DNA from: SIG578 sp045655125
GTDB lineage: Bacteria > Bacillota > Clostridia > Oscillospirales > Ruminococcaceae
Reading direction: 5' to 3'
Length of the DNA: 22,324 nt
Assembly (NCBI GenBank): GCA_045655125.1
Contig: JAZOOR010000017.1
Span: 1-22,324 of the forward strand
Shown here in pieces: positions 22,045-22,324 of the stretch (within the stretch, counting starts at the first letter, position 1; the number at the start of each line of letters is the position of its first letter). Below the pieces are notes generated by a model. That model did no database searches. It worked only from the letters and a program-made list of their open reading frames with translations, and had not been told where the DNA came from. A program made the translations under genes and the position numbers.

Positions 22045-22073
22045 TTTACAAAACATATGAAATATGCTATTCT
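22045..22073 (+). promoter_or_regulatory. Promoter of the right-edge secreted protein gene
   Basis: TTTACA (22045-22050), a 17-base spacer and TATTCT (22068-22073) preceded by TGC (extended -10). The predicted start near 22080 gives a leader of about 100 bases. It contains an imperfect hairpin, ATAGTGGC (22087-22094) with GCCAGTAT (22110-22117) and one G-G mismatch. Confidence 0.5.
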
Positions 22074-22178
22074 AATGTAAAGTGGAATAGTGGCTATTGG
22101 GATAACTATGCCAGTATGACATTTATCTATTTAATTATGTGTAGTAAGTGAAATTTACATATGAAAGGAAAGAGGAAA

Positions 22179-22324
22179 ATGAAACTTTCTAAAAAGTTAA
22201 TTGCCGTCCTGCTCACTGCGGTGCTGGTTGTAGCACAGGTCAGCGTGTTCCCCTTTGCAGATGCAGGCTCAAGCAGTAAATATGCTTCCGGTAATGATGA
22301 CGGAGCGTACTATTTCTGGCGTGT
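22179..22324 (+). CDS. Secreted protein of unknown function, N-terminal part only
   Basis: The ATG at 22179 follows AAAGGAAAGAGG and opens a frame of 48 codons that runs off the window. The first 29 residues are a clear Sec signal peptide: MKLSKK, a hydrophobic core IAVLLTAVLVVAQVSVF, then a likely signal-peptidase site around FADA-G. No lipobox cysteine is present. The mature part begins with a Ser/Gly/Asn/Asp-rich stretch and then YYFWRV. Too little is present to name a family. It has its own promoter and sits after the mreB terminator. Confidence 0.75.
   Translation, partial: MKLSKKLIAVLLTAVLVVAQVSVFPFADAGSSSKYASGNDDGAYYFWR

Noticed and set aside
22080..22178. Riboswitch in the leader of the right-edge gene
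   Set aside because: I could not match it to any riboswitch consensus I know; only one imperfect hairpin is visible.
1..22324. tRNA genes, CRISPR arrays, insertion sequences, prophage or toxin-antitoxin modules
   Set aside because: I looked for cloverleaf-like GGTTCGAATCC-type arms, regularly spaced repeats, transposase or integrase motifs and small gene pairs, and saw none.

Overview
The window looks like chromosomal DNA from a spore-forming, low-to-moderate GC member of the Clostridia (Eubacteriales/Oscillospirales type). The basis is strong AAAGGAG-type ribosome sites with some TTG/GTG starts, a Clostridia-type SipL spore-coat protein (SPOCS/DUF3794 plus LysM), an ECF sigma/anti-sigma pair of the kind common in gut Clostridia, RecD2 without RecBC, and the Firmicutes ylxM-ffh-rpsP-khpA-rimM-trmD operon. 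I see no tRNA, rRNA, CRISPR array, insertion sequence or phage gene. No gene-free stretch exceeds about 240 bases.

Layout. (1) 1-1640, minus strand: an ECF sigma factor and its membrane anti-sigma partner, with the first codons of another gene at the left edge. (2) 1820-2713, plus strand: a lipoprotein related to the phosphate-binding protein PstS, but with its two halves in swapped order. (3) 2787-6490, minus strand: one operon of lipid kinase, DusB, AI-2E-family permease and HAD phosphatase. It converges on the lipoprotein at a shared terminator. (4) 6633-8147, plus strand: sipL with a candidate sporulation promoter and a strong terminator. (5) 8357-9028 (+) and 9071-10468 (-): a PAQR/TrhA membrane protein and a CNNM/CorC-type membrane protein, convergent on one terminator. 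(6) 10554-11693 (-): rodA, divergent from (7) 11823-14057 (+): tsaE-tsaB-rpiB-upp. (8) 14271-20893 (+): ylxM-ffh-rpsP-khpA-rimM-trmD-recD2-comF behind a near-consensus promoter and a leader with two hairpins. (9) 20943-21941 (+): an mreB/mbl homologue with its own promoter and terminator. (10) 22179 to the right edge: the start of a secreted protein.

How the genes fit together. Most of the window is housekeeping: protein targeting (Ffh, YlxM), ribosome building (S16, RimM, KhpA), tRNA modification (TrmD, DusB, TsaE/TsaB), cell shape (RodA, MreB), DNA repair and uptake (RecD2, ComF), pyrimidine salvage and pentose metabolism (Upp, RpiB), and sporulation (SipL). The accessory part is the left end, where an envelope-sensing sigma system sits back to back with a permuted solute-binding lipoprotein.

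The most unusual observation is that lipoprotein. The segment that is normally C-terminal in PstS comes first, the normal N-terminal segment follows, and the protein stops at the motif that normally lies mid-protein. Two of the usual phosphate-contacting residues are also replaced. I recall similarly ordered PstS-like lipoproteins in gut Clostridia, so the arrangement may be widespread even if it is little described. I cannot check this here.
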